From positions 1 through 64,000 of the forward strand of contig NZ_BAGL01000007.1 in the NCBI RefSeq assembly GCF_000308875.1: a stretch of 64,000 nucleotides of DNA, given 5' to 3'. Each line of letters begins with the position of its first letter. Position 1 is the stretch's first letter. A program made the position numbers and the translations under genes. This document shows positions 44,445 through 53,319 of the stretch, piece by piece. Under the pieces are notes generated by a model. That model searched no databases, had not been told where the DNA came from, and worked only from the letters and a program-made list of their open reading frames with translations. Source of the stretch: Nocardia transvalensis NBRC 15921 (GTDB lineage: Bacteria; Actinomycetota; Actinomycetes; Mycobacteriales; Mycobacteriaceae).

Positions 44445-45404
44445 ATGCGGCGAAAAGTCGTTGCCGGTGTTGTGCTCGCTATGGTTCTGGGTGCGTTCGC
44501 GCCCTGGGCCGGACCACCTCCGCGCGCGTCCGCGGCCCGGGTCGTCGGCATCGACGAGCTGAGCCCGACCAGGTCCGCGGTCTTCGTCGATTCCGCCGCG
44601 ATGGGCCGGACCATCCAGGTCCAGGTACTGCATCCCGCCGGCGGCGGCGAGCGTCCCACCTACTACCTGCTCGACGGCCTGGATCCGGGCGCGTTGCAGA
44701 GCACCTGGACCAACGCCACCGACGCCGAACCCTTTTTCGCGGGCAAGAACGTCAACGTCGTGCTGCCGATGGGCGGCCAGGCCAGCTACTACACCGACTG
44801 GCAGAGCGACGATCCGCGCTTCGGCCGCTACCGGTGGGAGACCTTCCTGACCCAGGAACTCCCGCCGATCATCGACGCCACCTTCGCGGGCAACGGCGTG
44901 AACGCGATCGGCGGGCTGTCGATGGGCGGTATCGCGGCCTTCGTCCTGGCCGTCCGCAATCCGGGTATGTACCGCGCGATCGCGGGCTACAGCGCGTGCC
45001 CGGACCTCGGGCTCGCCCAGGGCGCGATGCTGTTCTCCATCGCCAACCGCGGCGGCAATCCGGGGAACATGTGGGGCGCGCCCGGCAGTCCCGCCTGGGC
45101 CGAGCACGATCCGGCGCTGCTGGCGGACCGCCTGCGCGGCGCCACGATCTACCTGTCCACCGGCACCGGAATCCCCGGCCCGCACGAGACCGAGATCAAA
45201 CCGCAGCTGCCGGAGAACCTCTTCTTCGGCGGCCCGATCGAGGCCGGGGTCGACGTGTGCGTGACGGCCTTCGAGCGGCGGTTGCAGGCGCTGAACATCC
45301 CGGCCCGCATCGACCGCAGCCCCGTCGGCACGCACTCGTGGTCCTACTGGCAGGACACCCTGCACGCGTCCTGGCCGACCGTCGGCACGGCTATCGGGGC
45401 GTGA
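44445..45404 (+). CDS. Secreted esterase, Antigen 85/mycolyltransferase fold
   Basis: 319 aa. A Sec signal peptide (about 1-31, MRRKVVAGVVLAMVLGAF then ASA-A) leads an alpha/beta hydrolase of the esterase-D/Ag85 family. The nucleophile S159 is in GLSMGG; DGLDPG opens the fold; the C-terminal THSWSYW supplies the histidine. Ag85 homologues transfer mycolates to trehalose or arabinogalactan, which fits a mycolic-acid organism, but short-chain esterases share the motif. GGAGGTAGGGGA precedes the ATG. Confidence 0.88.
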   Translation: MRRKVVAGVVLAMVLGAFAPWAGPPPRASAARVVGIDELSPTRSAVFVDSAAMGRTIQVQVLHPAGGGERPTYYLLDGLDPGALQSTWTNATDAEPFFAGKNVNVVLPMGGQASYYTDWQSDDPRFGRYRWETFLTQELPPIIDATFAGNGVNAIGGLSMGGIAAFVLAVRNPGMYRAIAGYSACPDLGLAQGAMLFSIANRGGNPGNMWGAPGSPAWAEHDPALLADRLRGATIYLSTGTGIPGPHETEIKPQLPENLFFGGPIEAGVDVCVTAFERRLQALNIPARIDRSPVGTHSWSYWQDTLHASWPTVGTAIGA

Positions 45405-45413
45405 CGGCCGCGC

Positions 45414-45635
45414 TCAGGACCCGGTGGCCCCGGGGCGGTTGAACTCGCCGTCCTTGGCTCCGGCGACGAACGCCGACCACTCGCCGGGCGTGAAGATCAA
45501 CGTGGGACCGTCCGGATTCTTCGCGTCCCTCAAGCCGATGTTGCCGCTGGCCAGGAAGGCCACCTCGACACCGCCGGACGCGCTGCTGCGGTGCCACACG
45601 GCATCCGGCTCGATCTCGCGATTCTTCGCTTCCAC
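45414..45635 (-). CDS. DUF397 protein
   Basis: 73 aa. VWHRSSASGG and GEWSAFVAGAKDGEF are the usual DUF397 blocks. DUF397 proteins are small actinobacterial partners of XRE/DUF5753 regulators; none is adjacent, so this copy is solitary. The GTG at 45635 has no ribosome site and lies 8 nt after TACTGT on the same strand, suggesting leaderless translation. It ends 9 bp from the convergent esterase. Confidence 0.85.
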   Translation of the reverse strand: MEAKNREIEPDAVWHRSSASGGVEVAFLASGNIGLRDAKNPDGPTLIFTPGEWSAFVAGAKDGEFNRPGATGS

Positions 45636-46097
45636 GGGGTAGACAGTAGCCGGGCCCCGCAGTCGCCGATGCGGGAATCCTGATTCGTCAATTTTCCGGT
45701 CAGCGCGGATGTCTCCGGGAATTAGATCGGTTCTCCGCCCCCGAAAGACGCACCGCTCGGTCGGAAAAATGATTTACCGATCGACTATCTGCCACGGCGG
45801 CGGCGACTGATGCCGGAGCCGAGGCGGACGTGGCGGTTGTCACGGTCACGGCCGGTCGGGAGGCTGCCCGAGCGGCCGCCGGTGAACCGGAAACACAACG
45901 GTCATCAGCGTCGGGCAAAGGATCTTCCGGACCCGGGCACGGGCGGCATTTGTCGGCCGGTGGCGGCATTCTCGTGGTTTACCTCGGCAAGGAATCGGAA
46001 ACCCAGCTCACTGTGGCAGATTTACGGCGTCGATCGGCCCCGTGAAGTCGAGTGAGCGCCGCGCCACACCCCACGCACGACAAGGATGGAGCACCGC
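45636..46097. other. Gene-free stretch
   Basis: Overlapping short ORFs exist on both strands (45700-45969 minus, 45830-46045 plus), but neither has a ribosome site or recognisable motif. The stretch is AT-richer near 45690-45780 and may contain the two outward promoters. No hairpin or repeat was noticed. Confidence 0.5.
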
Positions 46098-46310
46098 ATG
46101 GCACCCGTCTTCGACAGTTGCGCGGTGGTGCCCCGGCACCTCACCGTCGAGCAGGCACACAGCATCTTGCACACCCACCGCAGCTGCCCCACCGATCAAT
46201 GCCAGCGCCGCAAGGCCGCACTGTACTTCCTGATGGACTCTCGCCGTACCGCCCGCGACAACCGGGGTGACCTGCGCCGACCGGCGCCGCGGTCACCAGG
46301 GCTGGGGTAA
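46098..46310 (+). CDS. Small C-x4-C protein
   Basis: 70 aa. The central motif H-x2-C-x4-C followed by RRKAA, LMDSRR and a D (about residues 28-58) is shared with the C-terminal half of the protein at 53020-53319. GGATGGAG is 6 nt before the ATG at 46098; ATG 46086 is also in frame. The two cysteines could bind metal or form a disulfide. Function unknown; such proteins appear to be lineage-specific to Nocardia-like genomes, which is my impression rather than a search. Confidence 0.65.
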   Translation: MAPVFDSCAVVPRHLTVEQAHSILHTHRSCPTDQCQRRKAALYFLMDSRRTARDNRGDLRRPAPRSPGLG

Positions 46311-46366
46311 CCCGCCGGACCGGGGGTGACGGCCGGTGACGCGCGGCGCGCACTACGGTGGAGCGC

Positions 46367-48505
46367 ATGGCTCTCGACAGTGGCACCGGTATTACCCCGC
46401 CGTCCGCGAAGCGGGTCCCGACCGAGCGGGTGCATCACGGCGATACCTTCGTCGACGAGTACGAGTGGTTGCGCGACAAGGACAATCCGGAGGTCATCGC
46501 CCACCTCGAGGCGGAGAACGCCTACACCGACGCGCAGACCGCCGGGCTGCGGCCGCTGCGCGACAAGATCTTCGACGAGATCAAGGCGCGCACCCAGGAG
46601 ACCGATCTGTCGGTCCCGGCCCGGATGGGCGAGTACTGGTACTACTCACGCAGCTTCGAGGGCAAGCAGTACGGCGTCCACTGCCGCTGTCCGATCGCCG
46701 ATCCCGACGACTGGACGCCGCCGCGCCTCGAGGTCGACGCCGCCATCCCCGGCGAGCAGATCCTGCTGGACAGCAATGCCCTTGCCGAGGGGCACGACTT
46801 CTTCGCGCTGGGCGCGTTCTCGGTCAGCCACGACGGCACGCTGCTCGCCTACTCGATGGACACCGTCGGCGACGAGCGGTACGTGCTGCGGTTCAAGGAC
46901 TTGCGCACCGGCGATCTGCTCGGTGACGAGGTTCCCGGCACCGCGCCCGGCGCGACCTGGTCGCTGGACGGGACGCATGTCTTCTATCAGACCGTCGACG
47001 AGTCCTGGCGGCCCGACACCGTGTGGCGGCACCGCCTCGGCACGCCGAAAGACCAGGACGTCAAGGTCTTTCACGAACCGGACGAGCGCTACTGGGTGAG
47101 TATCGGCGCCACCCGCTCGGAGAAGTTCCTGATGATCTGGGTGGGGTCGAAGATCACCAGCGAGGGCTGGATTCTCGAATCCGACGATCCCGAGGGCGAA
47201 TTCCGCGTCCTGCTGCCCCGGCGCGAGGGCGTCGAGTACTCCGCCGAGCACGCGGTGGTCGCCGGGCGGGACCGGTTCCTGATCCTGCACAACGATATTG
47301 TGGACGGGGTCAAGGCGGAGAACTTCGTCCTCGCCGACGCCCCGGCGGACGATCCGGCCGATATGACGATCCTGCTCCCGCACCGCGACGATGTGCGGCT
47401 CGAGGATATCGACTGCTTCGCCGACCATCTGGTGCTGTCCTACCGGCGCGAGGCGCTGCCCCGGGTCGCGGTGTGGCCGTTGACCTCCGGCGGATTCGGC
47501 GAGCTGAGCGAAGTGGACTTCGGGCTGGAACTGTTCGCCGCGGGCGTCGGATCCAATCCGGAATGGGATCAGCCGACGCTGCGGCTCGGCCTGACCTCCT
47601 TCATCACCCCGGTCCAGGTCTTCGACTACGTGCCGGCCACCGGCGAGCTGCTGCTGCGCAAGGAGCAGACCGTTCTGGGCGGCTACGACGCGAACGACTA
47701 TGAGCAGCACCGGGATTGGGCGGTCGCCGAGGACGGCACCCGGATCCCGATCTCGCTGGTGCAGCGGAAGGACGCACCCGCGGGCCCGAAGCCGTTGCTG
47801 CTCTACGGGTACGGCTCCTACGAGGCGAGTATCGATCCGGGGTTCTCCCTGTCGCGACTGTCGCTGCTGGACCGCGGCATGGTGTTCGCGGTGGCGCACG
47901 TGCGCGGCGGCGGCGAGATGGGGCGGCTCTGGTACGAGCACGGCAAGACGCTCACCAAGAAGAACACCTTCACCGACTTCGTCTCCTGCGCAAGGCATCT
48001 CGTGGATTCCGGGGTCACCGCGGCCGACCGGATGATCGCCGACGGGGGTAGTGCGGGCGGGCTGCTGGTGGGTGCGGTCGCCAACCTCGCCCCCGAGCTG
48101 TTCACCGGCATTCTCGCCAACGTGCCGTTCGTGGATCCGCTGACCTCGATCCTCGACCCGTCGCTGCCGCTGACCGTCATCGAATGGGACGAGTGGGGAA
48201 ATCCGCTGGCGGACAAGGAAGTCTACGACTACATGAAGTCCTACTCGCCGTACGAGAACGTCGAGGCCAAGGACTATCCGGCGATTCTGGCGATCACCAG
48301 TCTCAACGACACCCGGGTGCTCTACGTCGAACCGGCCAAGTGGGTCGCCAAACTGCGCGCCACCAAGACCGGCGACGCGCCGCTGCTGCTCAAGACCGAG
48401 ATGAGCGCCGGGCACGGCGGGGTCAGCGGTCGCTACGAGAAGTGGAAGGAAGTGGCGTTCGAGTACGCCTGGGTGCTGGACACGGTCGGCCTGGGCGACG
48501 CCTGA
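46367..48505 (+). CDS. S9A serine peptidase, oligopeptidase B
   Basis: 712 aa. An N-terminal beta-propeller (about 70-400) and a C-terminal alpha/beta hydrolase domain are present. Catalytic Ser in DGGSAGG, Asp in SLNDTRV and His in GHGGVSGRY are seen, plus HVRGGGEMGRLWYE. Oligopeptidase B cuts peptides after Arg/Lys. In M. tuberculosis this position holds the split genes Rv0781/Rv0782 (ptrBa/ptrBb); here the gene is intact. The ATG at 46367 is 8 nt past TACGGT, so it may be leaderless. Confidence 0.94.
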   Translation: MALDSGTGITPPSAKRVPTERVHHGDTFVDEYEWLRDKDNPEVIAHLEAENAYTDAQTAGLRPLRDKIFDEIKARTQETDLSVPARMGEYWYYSRSFEGKQYGVHCRCPIADPDDWTPPRLEVDAAIPGEQILLDSNALAEGHDFFALGAFSVSHDGTLLAYSMDTVGDERYVLRFKDLRTGDLLGDEVPGTAPGATWSLDGTHVFYQTVDESWRPDTVWRHRLGTPKDQDVKVFHEPDERYWVSIGATRSEKFLMIWVGSKITSEGWILESDDPEGEFRVLLPRREGVEYSAEHAVVAGRDRFLILHNDIVDGVKAENFVLADAPADDPADMTILLPHRDDVRLEDIDCFADHLVLSYRREALPRVAVWPLTSGGFGELSEVDFGLELFAAGVGSNPEWDQPTLRLGLTSFITPVQVFDYVPATGELLLRKEQTVLGGYDANDYEQHRDWAVAEDGTRIPISLVQRKDAPAGPKPLLLYGYGSYEASIDPGFSLSRLSLLDRGMVFAVAHVRGGGEMGRLWYEHGKTLTKKNTFTDFVSCARHLVDSGVTAADRMIADGGSAGGLLVGAVANLAPELFTGILANVPFVDPLTSILDPSLPLTVIEWDEWGNPLADKEVYDYMKSYSPYENVEAKDYPAILAITSLNDTRVLYVEPAKWVAKLRATKTGDAPLLLKTEMSAGHGGVSGRYEKWKEVAFEYAWVLDTVGLGDA

Positions 48506-48612
48506 TTCGGTAGCGCGAATTCGTCGGCGCGTCACCCGCGCAGCACGGTGCAGACATCTGCCGCACTCACAGTGGGTGTGATGGGCAGCACCGAAAGGGG
48601 GTACGCGCAATC

Positions 48613-49314
48613 ATGCGTGCACAGTTGATGGTCTCGGTGTCGGGTATTCGTGACACCACTCGCGAGACCGCCATGGCCTTCGCCGAGGAGATGGACCGGC
48701 GGGATGTGCGGCTGTCGCTGCTGGTGGCGCCGCGGTTGAAGGGGAAGTACCGGCTCGCGGACGATCCCGCGACGCAGGAGTGGCTGCGCTCGCGCCGCGA
48801 ATCCGGCGACGCGATCGTGCTGCACGGGTACGACCAGGCGGCGACCAAGAGCCGGCGCGCCGAATTCGCCGCGCTGCCCCAGCACGAGGCGCGCCTGCGG
48901 CTGATGGCCGCCGACCGCGTGCTGGAGGGCGTCGGCCTGCGGACCCGGCTATTCGCGGCGCCGCGCTGGAACGCCTCGGAGGGCGCCCTGGCGGCGCTGC
49001 CCGCCGTCGGATTCCGGTTGGCGCTCAGCCTTACCGGCATCCACGACCTGGAACGCGATGTGACGCACCGGGCTTGGGTGCACGGCATCGGCGAGGGCTT
49101 CCGCGCCGAACCGTGGTGGTGCCACGCGCTGGTGATGAGCGCCGCCCGCACCGCCCGCCGCGGCGGCATCCTCCGCCTCGCCGTTTCCGCCGCCCAGCTG
49201 AACCGCTCCGCCCCCCGCCGGGCCATGCTCGACGCCATCGATCTGGCCCTGTTCCACGAGGCCGTCCCCGAGGTCTACCACTGGGAGCCCTACGCTCCCG
49301 CCCGCGCCGCCTGA
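48613..49314 (+). CDS. DUF2334 polysaccharide-deacetylase-like protein
   Basis: 233 aa with the DUF2334 pattern: MRAQLMVSVSGIRD, LVAPRLKG, a HGYDQ segment (about 76-80), FAAPRWNASEGALAAL and a closing FHEAVPEVYHWEP. The family shares the NodB-like barrel, with His/Asp ligands. The substrate is unknown, probably a glycan. It corresponds in place to M. tuberculosis Rv0784. AAAGGGGG lies 12 nt before the ATG. Dispersed repeat copy 7 follows. Confidence 0.82.
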   Translation: MRAQLMVSVSGIRDTTRETAMAFAEEMDRRDVRLSLLVAPRLKGKYRLADDPATQEWLRSRRESGDAIVLHGYDQAATKSRRAEFAALPQHEARLRLMAADRVLEGVGLRTRLFAAPRWNASEGALAALPAVGFRLALSLTGIHDLERDVTHRAWVHGIGEGFRAEPWWCHALVMSAARTARRGGILRLAVSAAQLNRSAPRRAMLDAIDLALFHEAVPEVYHWEPYAPARAA

Positions 49315-49349
49315 GCCCGAAACCCCCTCTCCGCCAACCCCTCCCCGTT

Positions 49350-49372
49350 TTCCGGCACGCTTTTGGCCGGAA
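49350..49372. repeat. Dispersed palindrome, copy 7
   Basis: TTCCGGC stem with GCCGGAA and loop ACGCTTTTG, inverted orientation. It lies between the convergent DUF2334 gene and lysE, 2 bp from the lysE stop. Confidence 0.87.
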
Positions 49373-49374
49373 AC

Positions 49375-50166
49375 TTACCCCACCGCCAAACTCACGCCCA
49401 GGGCCAGCATGATCACGGCGATGGCGGAGTCCAAGATTCGCCACGCCGTGGGTCGCGCGAAGACTGGGGCGAGCAGGCGGCCGCCGTAACCGAGGGCGAC
49501 GAACCACAGCAGGCTCGCGATCATCGCGCCCGCCGCGAAGTACCAGCGGCCGGGGCCGAAGGTGTTGGCGAAGGTGCCCATCAGGGCGACGGTGTCCAGG
49601 TAGACGTGTGGGTTGAGCCAGGTCAGGGCGACGCAGGTCAGAACCGTGGTCTTCAGCGCGAGCGACGTTCCGGAGGTCGATGATCGGGCGGGCGCGAGAG
49701 TGAGGGCGCTGCGGCCCCCATTCGCCGGGCTCGCCTCATCCGTCATATGCGCACGGCCTGTGGCGTCCCCGTCATCTGTTGCGGCCCGGCCACCCGTCGC
49801 CGCCGTGCCCTCGGCGTCCTTTATTGCCTGCGGGACGGGCCCGCCATCCTCTGCCGCGGTGAGCGCGCCGGGGGAGAGCGCGCGGCGCGCCGCCAGCACC
49901 GCGTACCCGATCAGGAACGCCGCGCCCGCATAGCGCACCACGTCCATCAGCACCGGTGTCGAGGCGAGGAACCTCCCCACACCACCGACACCCGCCGCGA
50001 TCAGCACCACATCCGACACCGTGCACACCGCGACGACCGCGAGGATGTGCTCGCCGCGAATGCCCTGTCGCAGGACGAACGCGTTCTGCGCGCCGATCGC
50101 CACGATCAGCGACAGACCGAAGCCCAGGCCGGTGAGCAGGGTGGGAAGTGCCGAGGAGACGTTCAC
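49375..50166 (-). CDS. lysE: LysE-family amino-acid exporter with long cytoplasmic insert
   Basis: 263 aa. Five or six membrane helices with the LysE/ArgO marker AIGAQNAFVLRQGI and the second-half NPHVYLDTVALMG. Compared with M. tuberculosis LysE (Rv1986, about 200 aa), about 55-60 extra polar residues lie between helices three and four (about 100-160: Ala/Gly/Asp/Thr-rich). Exports basic amino acids. GTG 50166 gives a LysE-like N-terminus; it is divergent from lysG, its likely activator. Confidence 0.88.
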   Translation of the reverse strand: MNVSSALPTLLTGLGFGLSLIVAIGAQNAFVLRQGIRGEHILAVVAVCTVSDVVLIAAGVGGVGRFLASTPVLMDVVRYAGAAFLIGYAVLAARRALSPGALTAAEDGGPVPQAIKDAEGTAATGGRAATDDGDATGRAHMTDEASPANGGRSALTLAPARSSTSGTSLALKTTVLTCVALTWLNPHVYLDTVALMGTFANTFGPGRWYFAAGAMIASLLWFVALGYGGRLLAPVFARPTAWRILDSAIAVIMLALGVSLAVG

Positions 50167-50169
50167 GTC

Positions 50170-50231
50170 ATTCGACGTTAAGAATCCGTCAGTGAACAGG
50201 CAAGCTAAAGATTCTGCGGCATCATTAGAAT
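50170..50231. promoter_or_regulatory. Predicted LysG operators between lysE and lysG
   Basis: ATTCT-N11-AGAAT (50211-50231) fits the LysR-type T-N11-A rule exactly, and a shorter ATTC-N8-GAAT lies at 50170-50185 beside the lysE start. Confidence 0.55.
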
Positions 50232-50239
50232 TTCTTGAT

Positions 50240-51136
50240 ATGGACCTCCAGTTGGACCAGCTCCGTGCCCTGGACGCGGCAGTCGCCGAGGGCACCCTCG
50301 AGGCGGCCGCACACCGGCTGAGCGTGACGCCCTCGGCGGTGAGCCAGCGCATCAAGGCCCTGGAGGGCACCGTCGGCCGCATCCTGCTGAAGCGCACGAA
50401 ACCGGTGCGCCCCACCGAATCCGGGCTCGCGGTCCTCCGGCTGGCCCGCCAGATCGAACTGCTCTCCGTTGATACCGCGCGCGAATTGGGCACTACCGCA
50501 AGCGAATCCGATCCGAGCGCCGGCCAGGTCCGGATCCCCGTCGCGGTCAACGCCGACTCGCTGGAGACCTGGGTGATACCCGCGCTGGTCCGTGCCCCCG
50601 CCGGCGTCTGCTTCGAGATCCACCGCGAGGACGAGGAACACACCACTCGCCTGCTCCGCGACGGCACCGTCATGGCCGCCATCACCGCCACCGCCCAGCC
50701 CGTCCAGGGCTGCAAGGTCGAACGCCTCGGCGCCATGCGCTACCGCCCCATGGCCACACCCCATTTCGCCCGCACCTGGTTCCCCGAAGGCCCCACCGTC
50801 CAGGCCCTCGCCACCGCCCCGGTCGTCCTCTTCGACCGCAAGGACGACCTCCAGGACCGCCTACTCCGCCGCCGAGCCCGACGTCCCCTCGACCCGCCCC
50901 GCCACTACATCCCCTCCTCCACCGGTTTCGCCGAAGCCGTCCGCCTGGGCCTCGGCTGGGGCATGCTCCCCGACCTCCAATCCGCGACGGCCGAAAATAG
51001 CGGTGCCCTAACGGAACTCGGCCGAAACCTGCACATAGACGTACCCCTCTACTGGCAGCAGTGGCGCCTCGACTCCCCGGCCCTGAGTGCCGTAGCCGCG
51101 CTGATATCCGAAGCCGCCACCGTCACCCTCCGCTGA
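50240..51136 (+). CDS. lysG: LysR-type regulator LysG/ArgP
   Basis: 298 aa. N-terminal winged HTH (LDQLRALDAAVAEGTLEAAAHRLSVTPSAVSQRIKALE) and a C-terminal effector domain with IPVAVNADSLETW, very close to M. tuberculosis LysG (Rv1985c) including the PLYWQQWRLDSP ending. LysG activates lysE when basic amino acids accumulate. The ATG at 50240 has no strong ribosome site. Divergent from lysE with 73 bp between, containing predicted LysG sites. Confidence 0.92.
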   Translation: MDLQLDQLRALDAAVAEGTLEAAAHRLSVTPSAVSQRIKALEGTVGRILLKRTKPVRPTESGLAVLRLARQIELLSVDTARELGTTASESDPSAGQVRIPVAVNADSLETWVIPALVRAPAGVCFEIHREDEEHTTRLLRDGTVMAAITATAQPVQGCKVERLGAMRYRPMATPHFARTWFPEGPTVQALATAPVVLFDRKDDLQDRLLRRRARRPLDPPRHYIPSSTGFAEAVRLGLGWGMLPDLQSATAENSGALTELGRNLHIDVPLYWQQWRLDSPALSAVAALISEAATVTLR

Positions 51137-51228
51137 CGTACACGTACCGCGACACGCGGTGGGCGCTGTCGTTCGGCGATACGCTGAGAACGCGAATCCG
51201 ATGGCCCGTCCAAGCGAGGAGGGTGGGC

Positions 51229-51945
51229 ATGTCAACATATCCGGACCCGCGCGATCCGCGTGTGCAGGAGGATATTCAGGCAGCGGTGCGGCGGGCGCGT
51301 GATTCGGCGCTCGGCTCGTATATGTCCGAACAGGACATCGTCGATGCCGCGTCCGGATATCTGGGCGTGGGGCATGCGAACGCTCCCGGCATCGATACCG
51401 AGATCACCCGTGAGGTCCGTCGTCAGTCCGGCACGGACTGGACCGTCGAGGACCACCGCGGCTCGCGGTCCCATACGCCGTACGTGCAGGAACCGGCCGT
51501 CCCGGACGCCGGTGGGACAGCCCCACCCCCACCTGTCGTTGATCCCGTTCTCGGGGTGACGGCCGATCACTGGTGTACCGACGCCGAGATCGCTGCCATG
51601 CGGAATTACGCACATTTCGACGGCGCCTTGATGCGCGACCGCTACGACCCGACCTGCCCGTCGGAGTTCTACCGCGGTTACCTGACCGCCCTGGTCGGCC
51701 TCGTGCAGTCGATCGCGCCCACCGACCCACTCGATCACTACCGCTCCGTGGTCACCCGAATCGACGAGATCCTGAAGACCTGGACCGGTCAGCAGGACCA
51801 GCGCTCCGGCGGGGCATTCGCCATGACCAACGCCTGGCAGTACTCCACCTCCGGAGCGTCGATGCCCCAGATCGTCGCCTTCCTACGCGGTGAGATCGCC
51901 TGCCTGGCAGAGTGTTTCCGCACCGCGACCTGGCACGGGCTGTAA
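51229..51945 (+). CDS. Hypothetical protein
   Basis: 238 aa, no family recognised. The N-terminal 90 residues are hydrophilic (DPRDPRVQEDIQAAVRRARD), a Pro-rich linker (about 95-105) follows, then a more ordered part with FYRGYLTALVGLVQSIAPTDPLDHYR that could be a short amphipathic helix pair. No signal peptide or membrane helix is evident. GAGGAGGG precedes the ATG at 51229. It converges on the hydrolase gene with 11 bp between. Confidence 0.7.
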   Translation: MSTYPDPRDPRVQEDIQAAVRRARDSALGSYMSEQDIVDAASGYLGVGHANAPGIDTEITREVRRQSGTDWTVEDHRGSRSHTPYVQEPAVPDAGGTAPPPPVVDPVLGVTADHWCTDAEIAAMRNYAHFDGALMRDRYDPTCPSEFYRGYLTALVGLVQSIAPTDPLDHYRSVVTRIDEILKTWTGQQDQRSGGAFAMTNAWQYSTSGASMPQIVAFLRGEIACLAECFRTATWHGL

Positions 51946-51956
51946 CGGGGCAGTCC

Positions 51957-52883
51957 TCACGTCCGCAGTCCTTGTGCTGCTTCGGCGCTCGGGGCGTTGG
52001 AATCACGGGGAATCGACCTGAGGAAATCGGCGAGGAGACGGGTGGTCTCCTCGGGAGCTTCCTCCGCGAGAAAGTGGCCGCTCCGAACCGGGGCGCCGAT
52101 CACCTCCGATGCCCAGCCGCGCCAGACCTCGAGAGGGTCGTACCAGCGCGCGATCGCCCCGCTGTCGCTCCAGAGAACCAATACGGGGCAGGCGAAGCCG
52201 CGCGCACGGTCCGCATCGTCGTGGGTGATGTCGTGCGTGGCGGCGGCCCGGTACTGCTCGCAGATGGCGTGCACCCGATCAGGGTCGTGGAACTGTTGTC
52301 GATACGCCGCTCTGACCTCGTCGGTGAAGACCTCCGGCCGATCGGCCCACTCGTCGAGCATATGGTCCACGACGGTGTCCGGGGCGCCGGCGATGAGGCG
52401 CTCGGGGATCGGTGCCGGCGCGGCGAGGAACGACCACACCCAGTACCCGAGAGCGAAGTCCCGGTTCGCGCGCGCGAAGGCGTCGGTGGTCGGGACGATA
52501 TCCAGCACCGCCAACCTGTCGACTCGGTCCGGGTGGTCCAGCGCGGCGCGGTAGCCGCACCGTGCGCCACGGTCGTGCCCGACCACGGAAAACTGCTGAT
52601 ATCCGAGCCGGTCCATCACCTCGACCTGATCGCGCGCCAGATCCCGCATCGCATACTCGACATGGTCCGGACCGCCGGCGCCCACACCGGATGCGCCGTA
52701 TCCCCGAAGATCCGTAGCCACGACAGTGAACTCGCGCGCCAGAATCGGTGCGACCAGTCGCCACATCAGATGAGTTTGCGGAATCCCGTGCAGGAGCAGA
52801 ACCGCCGGGCCCGAACCACCCCGCCGCCCGAAAACCGTGCCACCACTGGTGGTAATCGTGAACTCGTCGAAGCCGTCGAACAT
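51957..52883 (-). CDS. Alpha/beta hydrolase, haloacetate-dehalogenase-like
   Basis: 308 aa. Oxyanion LLLHGIPQTHLMW, nucleophile elbow VGHDRGAR with Asp as nucleophile, as in haloacetate dehalogenases and epoxide hydrolases, and the His in RSGHFLAEEAPEE. A strong GGAGG is 8 nt before the ATG at 52883. The last about ten residues (AEAAQGLRT) are read from DNA that, in another frame, matches the C-x4-C protein gene at 53.1 kb, suggesting a recombined 3' end. Actual substrate unknown. Confidence 0.88.
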   Translation of the reverse strand: MFDGFDEFTITTSGGTVFGRRGGSGPAVLLLHGIPQTHLMWRLVAPILAREFTVVATDLRGYGASGVGAGGPDHVEYAMRDLARDQVEVMDRLGYQQFSVVGHDRGARCGYRAALDHPDRVDRLAVLDIVPTTDAFARANRDFALGYWVWSFLAAPAPIPERLIAGAPDTVVDHMLDEWADRPEVFTDEVRAAYRQQFHDPDRVHAICEQYRAAATHDITHDDADRARGFACPVLVLWSDSGAIARWYDPLEVWRGWASEVIGAPVRSGHFLAEEAPEETTRLLADFLRSIPRDSNAPSAEAAQGLRT

Positions 52884-53019
52884 AGTGCCTCCGTCGCGGT
52901 GGACGAGGCCGCACAGGAGTATGGAACGCGGCGCCCAGCACGCCCACATACGAGACTACGTCGCAGCAGTCGCCGCGCCAAGGAAGCCGACCCTCCGTCA
53001 AGTTCCTCGACATCGTGAT

Positions 53020-53319
53020 TCAGTAGCTGCGCCCGGAGTCGGGCCTGATCCTTCTGGCATCGGTCAGAGTTCGCCACGCTGCCGCCTTGCGCGGGCACTC
53101 CTCGCGTCGGCAATCCTTGTGCTGCTGCATCACTTTGTGCGCACCGGCCACGGTGAACGGGCGAGGTGGAGCGGCGTGTGTCCACGCCACGAACTCACCG
53201 GCGCAGGGTTCTCCGTCGTCGTCGCTGCGATCGTCCAACTCGGTGCGCACCAGCATCCCGACGACGGCGCAGAAGGTAAGGACGACCGCGAAGAGAACCG
53301 CCCAGCTTCCGGCGCTCAT
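53020..53319 (-). CDS. Membrane-anchored small C-x4-C protein
   Basis: 99 aa. One N-terminal hydrophobic helix (about 5-24) precedes an acidic segment and a C-terminal motif H-K-D-C-x4-C-P-R-K-A-A with LTDARR and a D (about 67-96), as in the protein at 46098-46310. The ATG at 53319 overlaps the stop of the upstream gene (ATGA), so the two form an operon. No enzyme motif is visible; metal binding by the cysteines is speculation. Confidence 0.68.
   Translation of the reverse strand: MSAGSWAVLFAVVLTFCAVVGMLVRTELDDRSDDDGEPCAGEFVAWTHAAPPRPFTVAGAHKVMQQHKDCRREECPRKAAAWRTLTDARRIRPDSGRSY

Noticed and set aside
45700..46045. Two opposed ORFs of about 70-90 aa
   Set aside because: No ribosome site, motif or plausible hydrophobic segment; mutually overlapping.
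46646..48610. 654-aa minus-strand ORF
   Set aside because: Lies across oligopeptidase B; low-complexity and motif-free.
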